Shown: positions 15,261-24,766, numbered from the stretch's first letter. The stretch is DNA of 64,000 nucleotides from Siccirubricoccus phaeus (GCF_008360935.1 NZ_SRXO01000003.1:186001-250000), one strand, 5' to 3'. Notes: generated by a model from the letters alone, not told the origin. A program made the numbers and translations.

Positions 15261-17642
15261 ATGCCCGACGACATCAAGGCCCCCCCAGCCCCCGGGCCGG
15301 AGGGCGGCGCCACCCGCGACACCCGCCTCGCCGACGCGCTCTCCGAGCGCTACCTGGCCTATGCCATGTCCACCATCATGGCGCGCTCCCTGCCGGATGT
15401 GCGGGACGGGCTGAAGCCGGTGCATCGCCGGCTGCTCTGGGCCATGCACCAGTTGAAATTGGACCCGGATGCGGGGTTCAAGAAATGCGCCCGCATCGTC
15501 GGCGACGTGATGGGCAAATACCACCCGCATGGCGACGCCGCGATCTACGACGCCATGGTGCGCCTCGCCCAGGATTTCGCCGCCCGCTACCCGCTGGTGG
15601 AGGGCCAGGGCAATTTCGGCAATATCGACGGCGATAACGCCGCGGCCATGCGCTACACCGAGGCCCGCCTCACCGAGGTGGCCCAGGCCATGCTGGCCGC
15701 CATCGATGAGAACACCGTCGATTTCCGCGCCACCTATGATGGCGAGGAGCAGGAGCCGGTGGTGCTGCCGGCCGCCTTCCCGAACCTGCTGGCCAATGGC
15801 GCCAATGGCATCGCGGTGGGCATGGCGACCAGCATCCCGCCGCACAATGCCGGGGAGCTCTGCGCCGCGGCCCTGGCGCAGCTCGGCGTGTTCCGGGAGC
15901 GGAAGCTGACGCTGCAAGGCGTGGCGCTGGCCCCGCCCGGCGTCGCGCCCGGGCTGCTGCCCTCCGCCCGCGCCGAATTCCTCGAGGCCTGCCTGGCGCC
16001 GATGCTTGCCGTGCTGCCCGGCCCGGATTTCCCCACCGGCGGCGTGCTGGTGGAGCCGCCCGAGGCGATCCGCGAGGCCTACCGCACCGGCCGCGGCGGC
16101 TTCCGCGTGCGGGCGAAATGGGCGCAGGAGCCGTTGAAGAACGGCACCTGGCAGATCGTCGTCACCGAAATCCCCTACCAGGTGCAGAAGGCCAAGCTGA
16201 TCGAGCAGATCGCCGCGCTGCTGGAGGAGCGGAAGCTGCCCCTGCTGGGCGATGTGCGCGACGAGAGCACGGACGTGGTCCGTCTGGTGCTGGAGCCGAA
16301 GAGCCGCAACATCGACCCCGCCATGCTGATGGAGACGCTGTTCCGCGCCACTGCGCTGGAAGCCCGCATCCCGCTGAACATGAACGTGCTGGATGCCGAG
16401 CGCACGCCGCGCGTCATGGGCCTGCCGGAGGTGATCTGGAGCTGGCTGGAACACCGGCACGAGGTGCTGGTCCGCCGCACCGAGCACCGGCTGGCGGCGA
16501 TCGCCCGGCGGCTGGAGATCCTCGACGGCTACCTCGTCGTCTATCTCAACCTCGATGAGGTGATCCGCATCGTCCGCGAGGAGGACAAGCCGAAGGAGGC
16601 GCTGATGGCCGCCTTCAGCCTGACCGAGCTGCAGGCCAACGCCATCCTCGACATGCGGCTGCGCGCCCTGCGCAAGCTGGAGGAGATGGAGATCCGCAAG
16701 GAGCACAAGAAGCTCAGCGCGGAGCAGAAGAGCCTGAAGGGGCTGATGCAGTCCGAGACCAGGCGCTGGGACGCGATCGGCGCCGAGCTGGAAGGCATGC
16801 GGGTGAAATTCGGCGCCGGCGCGCTGGTGAAGGGCGTGGCGGAAACGGCGCATCCCTGGGTGCGGGACCCCTATGCGCGACGCACCGGCACCGGCGCGGC
16901 GCTGCCCGCGGTGACGGTGGACGAGAACGCCTTCGTCGAGCGCGAGCCCATCACCGTCATCCTCTCCGAGAAGGGCTGGATCCGGGCGCAGAAGGGCCAC
17001 ATCGCCGAGGATGCGGAGCTGCGCTTCAAGGAAGGCGACGGGCTGCATACCTGGGTGCATGCGCAGACCACGGACCGCCTCGTCCTCTTCGCCACCAACG
17101 GCAAGGCCTATACGCTGAAGGCCGATGCCGTGCCGCGCGGCCGCGGCGACGGCCAGCCGGTGCGGCTGATGGTGGACCTGACCAATGAGGACGCCGTGCT
17201 CTCCCTGCATGTGCACCGGGAGGGGGAGCGCTTCCTCGTCGCCGCGCAGGATGGCAAGGGCTTCGTGGTGAAGGGCGAGGACCTGCTGGCGGAGAAGCGC
17301 ACCGGCAAGCAGGTGCTGGTGCCGGAGGCGGGCAAGGAAGCCGCGCTCTGCGTCCCGGCGGAAGGCGACACCGTCGCGGTGATCGGCGAGAACCGCAAGC
17401 TGCTGCTCTTTCCGCTGGACCAGGTGCCGGAGATGGCGCGCGGGCGCGGCGTGCAGCTGCAATCCTACAAGGAAGGCGGGCTGTCCGACGCCAAGGTGTT
17501 CGTGCGCAAGGTGGGGCTGAGCTGGCGGCTCGGCGAACGGGTGCGGGTGGAGACGGAGCTGGCGCCCTGGCGGGGCAACCGCGCCGGGGCGGGCAAGCTG
17601 CCGCCGAACGGCTTCCCGCGGAGTAACAAATTCGGGGAGTAG
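15261..17642 (+). CDS. parC: DNA topoisomerase IV subunit A
   Basis: This 793-residue type IIA topoisomerase cleavage subunit decatenates replicated chromosomes with ParE. The catalytic tyrosine is Y132 ([11 protein letters not shown]). The winged-helix/tower region runs to about 500, followed by a beta-pinwheel C-terminal domain. The region corresponding to the quinolone-binding helix reads [14 protein letters not shown], with alanine and aspartate at the places of E. coli ParC Ser80 and Glu84. That GyrA-versus-ParC choice rests on the shorter C-terminal domain and the recO neighbourhood. Confidence 0.9.
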   Translation: MPDDIKAPPAPGPEGGATRDTRLADALSERYLAYAMSTIMARSLPDVRDGLKPVHRRLLWAMHQLKLDPDAGFKKCARIVGDVMGKYHPHGDAAIYDAMVRLAQDFAARYPLVEGQGNFGNIDGDNAAAMRYTEARLTEVAQAMLAAIDENTVDFRATYDGEEQEPVVLPAAFPNLLANGANGIAVGMATSIPPHNAGELCAAALAQLGVFRERKLTLQGVALAPPGVAPGLLPSARAEFLEACLAPMLAVLPGPDFPTGGVLVEPPEAIREAYRTGRGGFRVRAKWAQEPLKNGTWQIVVTEIPYQVQKAKLIEQIAALLEERKLPLLGDVRDESTDVVRLVLEPKSRNIDPAMLMETLFRATALEARIPLNMNVLDAERTPRVMGLPEVIWSWLEHRHEVLVRRTEHRLAAIARRLEILDGYLVVYLNLDEVIRIVREEDKPKEALMAAFSLTELQANAILDMRLRALRKLEEMEIRKEHKKLSAEQKSLKGLMQSETRRWDAIGAELEGMRVKFGAGALVKGVAETAHPWVRDPYARRTGTGAALPAVTVDENAFVEREPITVILSEKGWIRAQKGHIAEDAELRFKEGDGLHTWVHAQTTDRLVLFATNGKAYTLKADAVPRGRGDGQPVRLMVDLTNEDAVLSLHVHREGERFLVAAQDGKGFVVKGEDLLAEKRTGKQVLVPEAGKEAALCVPAEGDTVAVIGENRKLLLFPLDQVPEMARGRGVQLQSYKEGGLSDAKVFVRKVGLSWRLGERVRVETELAPWRGNRAGAGKLPPNGFPRSNKFGE

Positions 17643-17856
17643 TTGGGGGCGTTGCCCCAAACCCCCAGCAGGAGGGCGTCGCGGGCAGTGCCCGCGACCC
17701 TGCACCTCCGCCGGGGGGTGGACCACCCCCCGGACCCCGGTGCGAGTTTGCAGGCTGGACCGTCGGGTCTGAAAACCCACGCCGGGGTTCGGCGCCAGGT
17801 CCTGGCCCCGGCGGGGGGGATGCCGGCGCTGCCGCCAACGGGCAACGCCCCCGATC
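17643..17856. repeat. Intergenic repeat, family A (copy A3) between convergent genes
   Basis: Fills the whole gap between the parC stop and the convergent AraC-gene stop. It contains a GTTGCCCCAA hairpin, the CGTCGCGGGCAGTG block shared with A1, a GGGGGGTGG/CCACCCCCC hairpin, the GGGTCTGAAAACCCACGCC segment and CCAGGTCCTGG. It probably acts as a two-way terminator. Confidence 0.75.
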
Positions 17857-17857
17857 G

Positions 17858-18751
17858 TCACGCCGCCGCCTGGCCCTCGCGCCGCGCCCGCTCCGCATCC
17901 CGCACCGGCGGGAGGCCGAACATCCGGCCATACTCCCGGGTGAATTGCGGCACGCTCTCATACCCCACCAGGAAGGCCGCATGGCTGGCGGAGGCGCCTT
18001 CCGCCAGCATCAGCCGCCGCGCCTCCATCAGCCGCAATTGCTTCTGGAATTGCAGCGGCGAAAGCGAGGTGACGGCGCGGAAATGCCGGTGGAAGGAAGA
18101 CGGGCTCATGCCCGCCGCGCGCGCCAGCCGCTCCACCGGCAGAGGCTGCGCGAATTCTGCCCGCAGCAGCGCCACGGCCCGCGCCACGCGCTGCACCTGG
18201 CCTTCTGGCCAGCCCAGCCGGCGGATCGCCGCGCCATGCCGCCCGGCCAGCAGCCAGTAATGCATCTCCCGCAGCCTCAGCCCCAGCAGCACCGCATCCG
18301 CCGGCGGCCGGTCCAGCAGCCGCATCAGCCGCAGCGCCGCCTCGGTGACCTCTGCCTCGGTCGGGTCCGCCCGCACCGCCGCGCCCGTCGCCTCCGGCGC
18401 CGCCGGCACCTGCCCGCCGAGATCGGCAAGGATGGCCGGGTCCAGCTCCAGCACCAGCGCAAGATAGGGCGCCGCCCGGCTGGCCCGGGTGATGCGGCTG
18501 ACGGTCGGCACATCCGCCGTGACCAGCAGCGAATCCCCGGCGGCGAAGGTGAAGCTCTCCCGCCCCAGCCGCACCTCCTTCTCCCCCTGCAGCACCAGGC
18601 AGATCAGCGGCCGCGGGATCGCGTGCAGCAAGCCGCTCGGCGCGGTCGCACGCACCGTGGCGAGGCCCGGGATCGGGCTCAGCGCCACCCCTTCCGCATT
18701 GGCATGGGCGTCCGTGTAGCGGCGGACCAGGTCCCGCAGCGCCTGCCTCAT
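17858..18751 (-). CDS. AraC-family transcriptional regulator
   Basis: This 297-residue regulator has an N-terminal cupin-like AraC_N domain (about 20-170) and a C-terminal double helix-turn-helix (about 195-285). Recognisable positions include VERLARAAGMSPSSFHRHF and the second helix near ASHAAFLVGYESVPQFTREY. It is divergent from the SDR at 19179, a very common arrangement in which the regulator controls its neighbour. The intervening 427 bp is mostly repeats E1 and F1, leaving little room for operators. Confidence 0.92.
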   Translation of the reverse strand: MRQALRDLVRRYTDAHANAEGVALSPIPGLATVRATAPSGLLHAIPRPLICLVLQGEKEVRLGRESFTFAAGDSLLVTADVPTVSRITRASRAAPYLALVLELDPAILADLGGQVPAAPEATGAAVRADPTEAEVTEAALRLMRLLDRPPADAVLLGLRLREMHYWLLAGRHGAAIRRLGWPEGQVQRVARAVALLRAEFAQPLPVERLARAAGMSPSSFHRHFRAVTSLSPLQFQKQLRLMEARRLMLAEGASASHAAFLVGYESVPQFTREYGRMFGLPPVRDAERARREGQAAA

Positions 18752-18825
18752 CCCACTACGAGCCTTCCTCCAGCCAGCGATTCACGCGCGTGCCTGCCAC
18801 GCGCACACCCGGGGCCAAGCATAGG

Positions 18826-18947
18826 CCAGTGGCCCGATTCCGCAGTCCTGCGGACTTCGTCCTCGGGCCACTGGCTTTTGTTTTCAGTGGCCTGCTTGTC
18901 CGCTGCGTTCGCTGGAAATCCAGCGAACGCAGCGGGCAGGACATTAG
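18826..18947 (+). repeat. Three-armed ~120-bp repeat with inverted ends, family E (copy E1)
   Basis: This 122-bp element begins CCAGTGGCCCGATTCCGCAG and ends GGGCAGGACATTAG. Internal arms are CCGCAG/CTGCGG, GCCACTG/CAGTGGC, and a perfect 16-bp stem (18900-18915 with 18920-18935, loop AAAT). Near-identical to E2 at 20042. Its right end merges into element F1. Confidence 0.85.
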
Positions 18948-19050
18948 AGCGGTTTCACCTCGCCTGCGCTCGGCGAACCCGCTCCAGCCCTTTGTTTGAT
19001 CGCATTTTCCGAGTCGTCCGGCGATTCCGCCGGACTTGAAAATGCTCTAG
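18944..19050. repeat. CTAG-bounded palindromic repeat, family F (copy F1)
   Basis: This 107-bp element is bounded by TTAGAGC (left) and GCTCTAG (right). It contains GTCCGGCGATTCCGCCGGAC and GCATTTTC...GAAAATGC inverted pairs. Similar CTAGAGC-bounded palindromes are a known feature of alphaproteobacterial intergenic DNA. Same length as F2. Confidence 0.75.
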
Positions 19051-19178
19051 CCCGTCGTACCCCCCGCCCGCCACGACGCTTTGCGAGGATCAGGCAAGGA
19101 TCCTCCAGCTTCCGGCAACCCGGCCCCGCCGCCCGGCGCGATAACGCCGCATCCAATGCAGCACGGGAGTCCGGGACA

Positions 19179-19931
19179 ATGAGCATCACCCTCATCACCG
19201 GCGGCAGCCGCGGCCTCGGCCGCAACACCGCCCTCAACGTCGCGCACCAGGGCGGCGACGTCGTTATCACCTACCGAAGCCAACGCGAGGAGGCAGACGC
19301 GGTGCTGGCCGAGATCGCCGCCATCGGTCGACAGGCCATCGCGCTGCAGCTCGACACCGGCGATGTCGCCGGCTTCCCGGACTTCGTCGCGCGGCTGCGG
19401 AATTCGCTGCAGGCCACTTGGCAACGCGAAAGCTTCGACCATCTGGTGAACAATGCCGGTCACGGCGACTACGCCCTGATCGAGCAAACCACCGAGGCGC
19501 AGTTCGACAGGCTGGTGAATGTCCATTTCAAGGGCGTGTTCTTCCTCACCCAGGCCCTGCTGCCGCTGCTGGCGGATGGCGGGCGCATCGTCAACCTCTC
19601 CACCGGCCTGACGCGCATCTCGGCGCCGGGCTGGGCGGCCTATGCGGCGGTGAAGGGCGCCATCGAAGTGCTCACCGTCTACATGGCCAAGGAGCTCGGC
19701 AGCCGCGGCATCGCGGTGAACACGGTGGCGCCGGGCGCGATCGAGACGGATTTCTTCGGCGGCGCGGTGCGCGACACGCCGGAGTTCAACAGGGTCTTCG
19801 CCGGGATGACGGCGCTCGGTCGCGTCGGTGTCCCCGATGATATCGGGCCGATGATCGCCGGCCTGCTCTCGCCGGCCAACCGCTGGGTCAATGCGCAGCG
19901 GATCGAGGTCTCGGGCGGCCAGGGCATCTGA
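19179..19931 (+). CDS. Short-chain dehydrogenase/reductase
   Basis: This 250-residue classical SDR has TGGSRGLG (7-14), NNAG (91-94), S141, Y155 and K159 (YAAVK). The C-terminal RIEVSGGQGI is typical. It is divergent from the AraC regulator, which likely controls it. Substrate unknown; relatives in this arrangement reduce quinones, ketones or aldehydes. A translation reading back to 18996 runs through repeat F1 and is not credible. Start ATG 19179 follows GGGAGTCCGGGACA. Confidence 0.9.
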   Translation: MSITLITGGSRGLGRNTALNVAHQGGDVVITYRSQREEADAVLAEIAAIGRQAIALQLDTGDVAGFPDFVARLRNSLQATWQRESFDHLVNNAGHGDYALIEQTTEAQFDRLVNVHFKGVFFLTQALLPLLADGGRIVNLSTGLTRISAPGWAAYAAVKGAIEVLTVYMAKELGSRGIAVNTVAPGAIETDFFGGAVRDTPEFNRVFAGMTALGRVGVPDDIGPMIAGLLSPANRWVNAQRIEVSGGQGI

Positions 19932-20041
19932 GCCCGGCCACCCCTGCGTGCCTGGCCCGGCCCGCCGGGCCTTGCCGTCGTGGCGTACCGCGCGGTGGCC
20001 TGCCGCCGCGCCGGCGCCATGCCGAGTCTTGTCCAACCCTC

Positions 20042-20163
20042 CCAGTGTCCCGATTCCGCAGTCCTGCGGACTTCGTTCTCGGGCCACTGGCTTTTGTTTT
20101 CAGTGGCCTGCTTGTCCGCTGGGTTCGCTGGAAAGCCAGCGAACTTCGCGGGCAGGACACTGG
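20042..20163 (+). repeat. Three-armed ~120-bp repeat with inverted ends, family E (copy E2)
   Basis: The clearest copy: terminal CCAGTGTCC (20042-20050) and GGACACTGG (20155-20163) are perfect inverted repeats. The long arm keeps pairing through G-T wobbles where sequence differs from E1 (CCGCTGGG against CTTCGCGG). It ends 27 bp before the start of the 2Fe-2S protein gene, so it lies in its leader. Confidence 0.85.
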
Positions 20164-20190
20164 CCCAACCTTCCTGCCAGGACGGATCCC

Positions 20191-20640
20191 ATGGAACTGA
20201 ACATCAACGGCACGACCCGCAGCGTGGAGGCCGAGGCCGACACGCCCCTGCTCTGGGTGCTGCGCGACGAGCTCGGCATGACCGGCACGAAATATGGCTG
20301 CGGCGTCGCGCAATGCGGCGCCTGCACCGTGCTGGTGGATGGCCAGGCCACCCGGTCCTGCGTCACCCCGGTAGAGAGTGTCGCCGGCATGGCCATCACC
20401 ACCATCGAGGCGGTCGAGCAGGACCCGGTCGGCCGCCGCGTGGTGGAGGCCTGGGTGGCGGCGCAGGCGCCGCAATGCGGCTACTGCCAGTCCGGCCAGG
20501 TGATGGCGGCGACCAGCCTGCTGAAGCAGACGCCGCACCCTTCCGATGAGGACATCGCCGCCGCCATGACCAATCTCTGCCGCTGCGGCACCTACAACGC
20601 GATTGCCGCCGCCGTGCGGCAGGCCGCGGCCCAGGGCTGA
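20191..20640 (+). CDS. (2Fe-2S)-binding subunit of molybdenum hydroxylase (IorA-like)
   Basis: This 149-residue small subunit has a plant-type ferredoxin domain (C37, C42, C45, C57) and a second helical 2Fe-2S domain (C96, C99, C130, C132). It passes electrons from the molybdopterin subunit to an external acceptor. The size and two-subunit context match isoquinoline 1-oxidoreductase-type enzymes and related aldehyde oxidases. The large subunit begins 8 bases after the stop. No cytochrome or FAD subunit follows. Confidence 0.93.
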   Translation: MELNINGTTRSVEAEADTPLLWVLRDELGMTGTKYGCGVAQCGACTVLVDGQATRSCVTPVESVAGMAITTIEAVEQDPVGRRVVEAWVAAQAPQCGYCQSGQVMAATSLLKQTPHPSDEDIAAAMTNLCRCGTYNAIAAAVRQAAAQG

Positions 20641-20648
20641 GGGGGGCG

Positions 20649-22889
20649 ATGATGGACGGTCTCACCCCCGCGCTCTTCTCCGCCGCGCAGCTTCCGGAAG
20701 GGCAGCCGGTCAACCTTTCCCGCCGTGGCGTGCTGGGCGCGGCGCTCGGCGCGCTGGTGCTGGGCGTGGCGCTGCCGCGCGGTGCTGCCCGCGCCCAGGC
20801 CGCCGCGCCTGCGGTGCAGCCCGGCACCCGCATCCCCGCCTTCCTGGAGATCCGCCAGGACGGTTCGGTGCTGCTGAAGAGCCCCTTCATCGAAGGTGGC
20901 CAGGGCGTCGACACCGCCATGGCGCAGATCGTCGGCGAGGAGCTGGACGCCGACCCCGCCCGCTTCGTGGTGGAATGCGCCCCGCCCGGCCCGGACTACG
21001 CGCTGGTGAATGGCCGGCGCATCACCGGCGGCAGCTTCTCCGTGCGCAGCGCCTATCCCGCCATGCGCCAGCTCGGCGCCCGGGCGCGGGCGATGCTGGT
21101 GCAGGCCGCCGCCACCCGCCTCGGCGTGCCCGCGGCGGAACTGACGACGGAGCCGGGCAAGGTGGTGCATGCCGCCTCCGGCCGCAGCCTGGACTATGGT
21201 GCCCTGGCCGCCGAGGCCGCCGCCCTGCCGGTGCCGGAGACCGCGCCGCTACGCGCCGAACGGGATTTCCGCTACATCGGCAAGCCGGTCGCGCGGCTGG
21301 ACGTGCGCGCGAAATCCACCGGCCGCGCGATGTACTCCATCGACGTGACGGTGGAGGGCATGCTGCAGGCCGCCGTGCAGCATGCGCCGCGCCTCGGCAT
21401 GGAGCCCGGCGCCTTCGCCAATGAGGCGGAGGTGAAGGCGATGCCGGGCGTGCATTCCATCCAGCGCCTGCCCGGCGCCGTGGCGGTGCTGGCGGACCGC
21501 TGGTGGCGCGCCCGCCGCGCGGTGGAGACGCTGCAGGTGGGCTGGACCCCGCCCGCCGCCGATGCGCGCAACGTGATGCCGGCGGATTTCTCCTCCGCCG
21601 CGCACCACGCCGTCCTGGCGGCGGCCACCGGCCCCGGCAACCCGGCGGAGGTGGAAGGCGACACCGCCGCCGCCCTGCGCAGCGCCACCCGCACCATCGA
21701 GGCGGTGTATGACGCGCCCTTCCTCGCCCATGGCCAGTTGGAGCCGCCCTCCGCGACCGCCCGCTGGAATGCCGATGGCACGCTCGATCTCTGGCTGCCC
21801 AACCAGGCGCCGGAGATGTTCCAGGCCGTCGCCGCGCGGGTGGCGGGGATCGCGCCGGAGCAGGTGAAGATCCATTCGCCCCTGCTCGGCGGCTTCTTCG
21901 GCCGGCATTTCCTCTACGACTCGGCCAATCCATTCCCCCAGGCCATCCAGCTCGCCAAGGAAGTGGGCCGGCCGGTGAAGCTGATCTGGACGCGGGAGGA
22001 GGAATTCCTCCGCGACGCGCTGCGCCCCATGGGGCTGGCGCGCTTCCGTGCCGGCATCGGCCCGGACGGCATGCCGGTGGCGCTGGAGGCCGAGGCGGTG
22101 GGCGAAGGCCCGATCGGCCGCTGGTTCGGCACCGCGCCGGGCAAGGCCGATCCCTCTGCGGTGGAGGGCATCGCCGAGAAGCCCTACGCCATCCCCAATC
22201 GCCGCGTGGTTCAGGTGCCGCTGCGCCACCCGCCGATCATCAGCTTCTGGCGCTCGGTCGGCCATTCGATGAACGACTTTTTCTACGAAGCCTTCCTCGA
22301 CGAGGTGGCGGAGGCGGGCGGGCAGGATCCCTACCAGCTCCGGCTGCGCCTGCTGGCGGAAAAGCCCCGCCACAAGGCGCTGCTGGAAGCGGTGGGGGAG
22401 CTGTCCGGCGGCTGGAAGCGCGGGCCTTATGATGCGGCGGACGGCACGAAGCGCGCCCGCGGCGTCGCCATGGCCTCGCCCTTCGGCAGCGAGGTGGCGA
22501 CCATCGCCGAGGTCTCGCTGAAGGACGGCGCGGTGGTGGTGCATGACGTCTGGGTGGCGGTCGATCCCGGCCGCATGGTGAACCCGGCGATCATCGAGGC
22601 GCAGGTGAACTCCGCCGTGGCGCTCGGCCTCTCCTCGGCGCTGCTGGAGGAGGTGGTCTATGTCGATGGCGTGCCGCAGGCCCGCAACTTCGACAACTAC
22701 CCGATCCTGACGCCGGAGCGGATGCCGCGCGTGCATGTGCGCATCGTGGAAAGCGGCGCGCCGATGGGCGGCATCGGGGAGCCGGGCCTGCCCGGGGTGC
22801 CGCCGGCGGTGGTGAACGCGGTGGCGGCGCTGACCGGGCAGCGGGTGCGCAGCCTGCCGCTGGCGAAGACGCGGCTGGGTGCGGTGTGA
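20649..22889 (+). CDS. Molybdopterin-dependent hydroxylase large subunit (IorB-like, xanthine dehydrogenase family)
   Basis: This 746-residue protein is probably exported folded by the Tat pathway: residues 21-50 carry SRRGVLGAALGALVLG (twin Arg25-Arg26) and an ARA-Q cleavage region. Molybdenum-pterin-binding segments include GGFFGRHF near 415 and the C-terminal GGIGEPGLPGVPPA with the catalytic glutamate. It would hydroxylate a heterocycle or aldehyde with water as oxygen source, in the periplasm. A downstream c-type cytochrome acceptor, common in related operons, is missing here. Confidence 0.92.
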   Translation: MMDGLTPALFSAAQLPEGQPVNLSRRGVLGAALGALVLGVALPRGAARAQAAAPAVQPGTRIPAFLEIRQDGSVLLKSPFIEGGQGVDTAMAQIVGEELDADPARFVVECAPPGPDYALVNGRRITGGSFSVRSAYPAMRQLGARARAMLVQAAATRLGVPAAELTTEPGKVVHAASGRSLDYGALAAEAAALPVPETAPLRAERDFRYIGKPVARLDVRAKSTGRAMYSIDVTVEGMLQAAVQHAPRLGMEPGAFANEAEVKAMPGVHSIQRLPGAVAVLADRWWRARRAVETLQVGWTPPAADARNVMPADFSSAAHHAVLAAATGPGNPAEVEGDTAAALRSATRTIEAVYDAPFLAHGQLEPPSATARWNADGTLDLWLPNQAPEMFQAVAARVAGIAPEQVKIHSPLLGGFFGRHFLYDSANPFPQAIQLAKEVGRPVKLIWTREEEFLRDALRPMGLARFRAGIGPDGMPVALEAEAVGEGPIGRWFGTAPGKADPSAVEGIAEKPYAIPNRRVVQVPLRHPPIISFWRSVGHSMNDFFYEAFLDEVAEAGGQDPYQLRLRLLAEKPRHKALLEAVGELSGGWKRGPYDAADGTKRARGVAMASPFGSEVATIAEVSLKDGAVVVHDVWVAVDPGRMVNPAIIEAQVNSAVALGLSSALLEEVVYVDGVPQARNFDNYPILTPERMPRVHVRIVESGAPMGGIGEPGLPGVPPAVVNAVAALTGQRVRSLPLAKTRLGAV

Positions 22890-23077
22890 ATGGGGGCGTC
22901 GCCCCCCAAACCTCCAGCAGGGGCTCTGCCCCTGCACCCCGCCGGACCCCGCCCTGAGTCCGCAGGTTGAACCCTCGGGTCTGAAACTCGGACCGGGGTC
23001 CGGGGCCAGGTCCTGGCCCCGGCGGGGGTGCAGGGGGCAGAGCCCCCTGCTGGGGGGCGGGGGGCAGCGCCCCCGAT
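22890..23077. repeat. Intergenic repeat, family A (copy A4) between convergent genes
   Basis: Occupies the gap between two convergent stops. Contains GGGGGCGTCGCCCCC, GGGGCTCTGCCCC, CCGGGGTCCGGGGCC and GGGGGCAGAGCCCCC hairpins and the GGGTCTGAAACTCGGACC segment. Probably a two-way terminator. Confidence 0.78.
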
Positions 23078-23101
23078 CTTCCTGGCGGCTAAACAGCCGC
23101 G

Positions 23102-23911
23102 CTACAGGGGCGTGAACGCGTAGCCCTCCCCCTCCGCCGCCACGCTGCCGATGCCGGGGAAATCCAGATGCGCCCCGGCGACGCAGCAGCCGGGCCGTGC
23201 CGCGCGGGCCAGCATCTCCCGCCTTGCGGCCCGCGCCTGCGCCTGGTCGGCATCGAATTCCCAGGTGAGCTCCGGCCGGCTGAACTGCATGGAGGGCACA
23301 TGCACGATGTCGCCCCAGATCAGCAGCGTCTCGCCGCCGCTCGTCACCTCGAACGCCGTATGCCCCACCTCATGGCCATGGGCGGCGAGGGCGGTGATGC
23401 CCTCGGCCAGCTCGAAGCCCGGCGCGAAGCCGGTGCAGCGCGCGCGGAACCGCGCCAGCCTTCCCGACCGGCGGAAGAGCGGCAGCTCCGCCTCCGGCAC
23501 CAGCAGGCGCGTCGCCGGCGGGAAGCTCTCCGTTCCATCCGCCGCCACCAGCCCGGCGACATGGTCCAGATGGGTATGGGTGAAGGCGACGGTCCCGATC
23601 GCCTCGCGCGCCACCCCGGCCTCTTCCAGGGCGGCGGGCAGCAGGCCCATGCTCGGTTCCCAGGCATTGCCGGCACCGGTGTCGATCAGGATGTGGCGGC
23701 CCCTGGCGATGACGAGGAAGGCGTTCACCGAAAGCCGCAGCTTCCCGCCCACCAGTTGCACCGAGGCGGGCAGGTCGGTGCCGAAGGGGCGGTCTCCCTC
23801 CTGGCGCAGCCGGCTGGGCGGCATGTCCACATGCCCGTCGCGCAGGGCGAGGATGGTCATCTCGCCCAGGGCGTAGCGGGCGAAATTCACGCCTGATCCG
23901 GTTCGTTGCAT
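23102..23911 (-). CDS. MBL-fold metallo-hydrolase
   Basis: This 269-residue protein starts at an ATG 7 nt after GGAGG; a longer frame to 24088 has no support. The metallo-beta-lactamase fold is shown by THTHLDH (111-117, ligands H112, H114, D116, H117), ALAAHGHEVGHT and a later GDIVH. Overall form resembles the quorum-lactonase/PNGM-like group of MBL hydrolases that open lactones or other esters. No export signal is obvious from the chosen start. Actual substrate unknown. Confidence 0.88.
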   Translation of the reverse strand: MQRTGSGVNFARYALGEMTILALRDGHVDMPPSRLRQEGDRPFGTDLPASVQLVGGKLRLSVNAFLVIARGRHILIDTGAGNAWEPSMGLLPAALEEAGVAREAIGTVAFTHTHLDHVAGLVAADGTESFPPATRLLVPEAELPLFRRSGRLARFRARCTGFAPGFELAEGITALAAHGHEVGHTAFEVTSGGETLLIWGDIVHVPSMQFSRPELTWEFDADQAQARAARREMLARAARPGCCVAGAHLDFPGIGSVAAEGEGYAFTPL

Positions 23912-24237
23912 GGGTCCTCCATTGCCGGGCTGCCTGCCTTGCCGGGAGCCGTGCCGGCGACGCTCCTCCGATCTTCCCGATCCCCGGCCGGATCGCCAGC
24001 CCGGCGATGAGGCTCGCAGTGCGGCGCACGCTGGCGGCAACCCGGCCGTCAGCCGCCGCGTGGTGGACCGGCGAGGGAGGCACGGCAACCGCTGACACCA
24101 GGACGCCGCGCGAGCCCCTCACACCCCTCCCCGCCAGGAACGGGTCGCGGGCTGCGCGCCGGAAGGGCCATCGCCACAGGGTGACGCCGGGCGCCGGCCG
24201 CGCCAGACTGGCGCGGGGGACGGCTCGGGGAGCGGCG
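23912..24237. other. 326-bp gap with no recognisable feature
   Basis: Spacer between the divergent MBL-fold and TfoX-N genes. It presumably carries both promoters. I see no repeat-family member, strong hairpin or coding-like frame in it. Confidence 0.5.
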
Positions 24238-24621
24238 ATGGCGGTCAGCGAGAGCTTCACGGCTTTCCTCGCCGAGCAGCTCGCCCCTCTGGGCCCGGTC
24301 ACCATGCGACGCATGTTCGGCGGCGCCGGCGTGTTCTGCCATGGGGTGATGTTCGGCCTGGTGGTGGCGGAGACGCTCTATCTGCGCGGCGACGAGCAGA
24401 ACCGGGAATGCTTCGCTGCCGCCGGGTCCACGCCCTTCAGCTATGAGCGGCAGGGGCGGGTGGTAGAGCTGGCCTATTGGCGCGTGCCGGACCAGTTGCT
24501 GGATGAGGCCGATGAATTGCTCGCCTGGGCCCGCGCCGCCCTGGCGGCGGCGCGGCGGGTGGCGGCGAAGAAGCCGGGCAAGGCGCCAGGGCGCGGCCGG
24601 GCACCGCGCGGCAGAGCGTGA
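24238..24621 (+). CDS. TfoX N-terminal domain protein
   Basis: This 127-residue protein consists of one TfoX_N domain (about 5-100, with RRMFGGAGVFCHGVMFGLV and LYLRGDEQNR) and a basic Lys/Arg-rich tail (AAKKPGKAPGRGRAPRGRA). TfoX_N proteins include competence regulators, but single-domain versions in alphaproteobacteria are uncharacterised. The basic tail suggests nucleic-acid contact, an inference only. The ATG is 24238; the in-frame extension to 24007 is rejected as compositionally non-coding. Confidence 0.85.
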   Translation: MAVSESFTAFLAEQLAPLGPVTMRRMFGGAGVFCHGVMFGLVVAETLYLRGDEQNRECFAAAGSTPFSYERQGRVVELAYWRVPDQLLDEADELLAWARAALAAARRVAAKKPGKAPGRGRAPRGRA

Positions 24622-24659
24622 TCGCCCGGGACCGCGGCCCGTCCGCAGGTCCCGAGAGT

Positions 24660-24755
24660 CGGGACGTCGCACCGTCGCGCCTGAAACTCGAGGTTTCGAA
24701 AGGCCTTTCGGCCTTTGGCGGGGTGAGCCCGGGAGGGGCAGAGCCCCCTCTCGCA
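24660..24755. repeat. Intergenic repeat, family B (copy B1)
   Basis: Between the convergent TfoX-N and glycosyltransferase genes. Holds AAAGGCCTTTCGGCCTTTGG and a GAGGGGCAGAGCCCCCTC hairpin, plus the CGTCGCGCCTGAAACTC segment shared with other B copies. Confidence 0.68.
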
Positions 24756-24766
24756 GTCGCGCGCGT

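Noticed and set aside
14523-17861. A 1112-codon minus-strand open frame
   Set aside because: Opposite recO and parC; no domain features.
18826-20163. Family E as a classical insertion sequence or tRNA
   Set aside because: About 120 bp with no coding capacity and no clear target duplication; arms do not fit tRNA consensus (no T-loop TTCRA or CCA context).
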